From the NCBI GenBank assembly GCA_015657675.1, contig JACDQI010000079.1, positions 1 to 39,038 of the forward strand: 39,038 bases of DNA, read 5' to 3'. Positions 38,973 through 39,038 of the stretch are shown here, in pieces; position 1 is the first letter of the stretch; the number at the start of each line of letters is the position of its first letter. The notes beneath the pieces are model-generated. The model was not told the DNA's origin. It saw nothing but the letters and a program-made list of their open reading frames with translations, and did not search any database. The position numbers and the translations under genes are program-made. Source of the DNA: Devosia sp. Its GTDB lineage: Bacteria > Pseudomonadota > Alphaproteobacteria > Rhizobiales > Devosiaceae.

Positions 38973-38990
38973 GCTCGGTTCGTGCTGCTA

Positions 38991-39038
38991 CCCCCACCCA
39001 CCCGCTGCGCGGGTCCCCCCTCCCCACAAGGGGGAGGG
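38991..39038. repeat. REP-like element, copy 3 (cut by the window end)
   Basis: The sequence begins with the same C-run, CACCC and ACCCGC-TGC-GCGGGT hairpin as the copies at 88 and 2479. A second stem of CCCCTCCCC / GGGGGAGGG follows and the window then stops. It lies just upstream of the RbsA-type gene, probably between it and a binding-protein gene outside the window, where REP-type hairpins often sit. Confidence 0.75.

Noticed and set aside
1-39038. CRISPR arrays, tRNA or rRNA genes, insertion sequences and prophage genes
   Set aside because: No regularly spaced repeats, cloverleaf-like sequences, rRNA motifs, transposases or integrases were seen on reading both strands.

Overview
The window is 39 kb of GC-rich DNA with tightly packed genes, frequent ATGA start/stop overlaps and short palindromic intergenic repeats. 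Gene content and protein style point to an alphaproteobacterium, probably Hyphomicrobiales and perhaps Devosia-like. That placement is inference; no rRNA or other marker gene is present.

Left part (1-9,000). A DapA-family lyase and a proline-racemase-family enzyme are transcribed divergently and look like a hydroxyproline catabolic pair. Next come a membrane-bound diguanylate cyclase (PAS-PAS-GGDEF), a hydroxypyruvate-isomerase-family TIM barrel, a maltooligosyl-trehalose synthase (TreY) and two small hypothetical genes.

Centre (9,074-36,485). This is an alginate-type exopolysaccharide locus. A phosphohexomutase (AlgC role) and a short AlgL-type lyase stand divergently. algI and algJ (O-acetylation) form a minus-strand pair. 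A 678-bp promoter region separates them from a long plus-strand operon: algD, alg8, alg44, algA, a second Alg44-like gene, an algG fused to a large helical domain, an AlgK-like Sel1/TPR giant, algX, algF, a second Sel1/TPR giant, a second algL, a third AlgK-sized Sel1 protein, and an AGE-family sugar isomerase. Together these would make GDP-mannuronate (AGE, AlgC, AlgA, AlgD), polymerise it under c-di-GMP control (Alg8-Alg44), acetylate it (AlgI/J/X/F), epimerise it (AlgG) and clear stray polymer from the periplasm (AlgL). No AlgE-like outer-membrane barrel is seen. The helical-repeat content is far larger than in the Pseudomonas system, and AlgA's isomerase domain looks degenerate, with the AGE enzyme as a likely substitute. 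This locus is the most interesting part of the window.

Right end (36,482-39,038). A minus-strand sugar ABC transporter (RbsC-like permease and RbsA-like ATPase) runs up to a copy of a REP-like repeat at the window edge.

Caution. Nine genes carry ten sites where a single missing base breaks the frame, and algX carries three extra bases within about 50 bp that cancel out. Each site is repaired by one base and gives a full-length family member. Uncorrected indel errors are therefore the simplest explanation, and these genes are annotated as full-length with apparent frameshifts.
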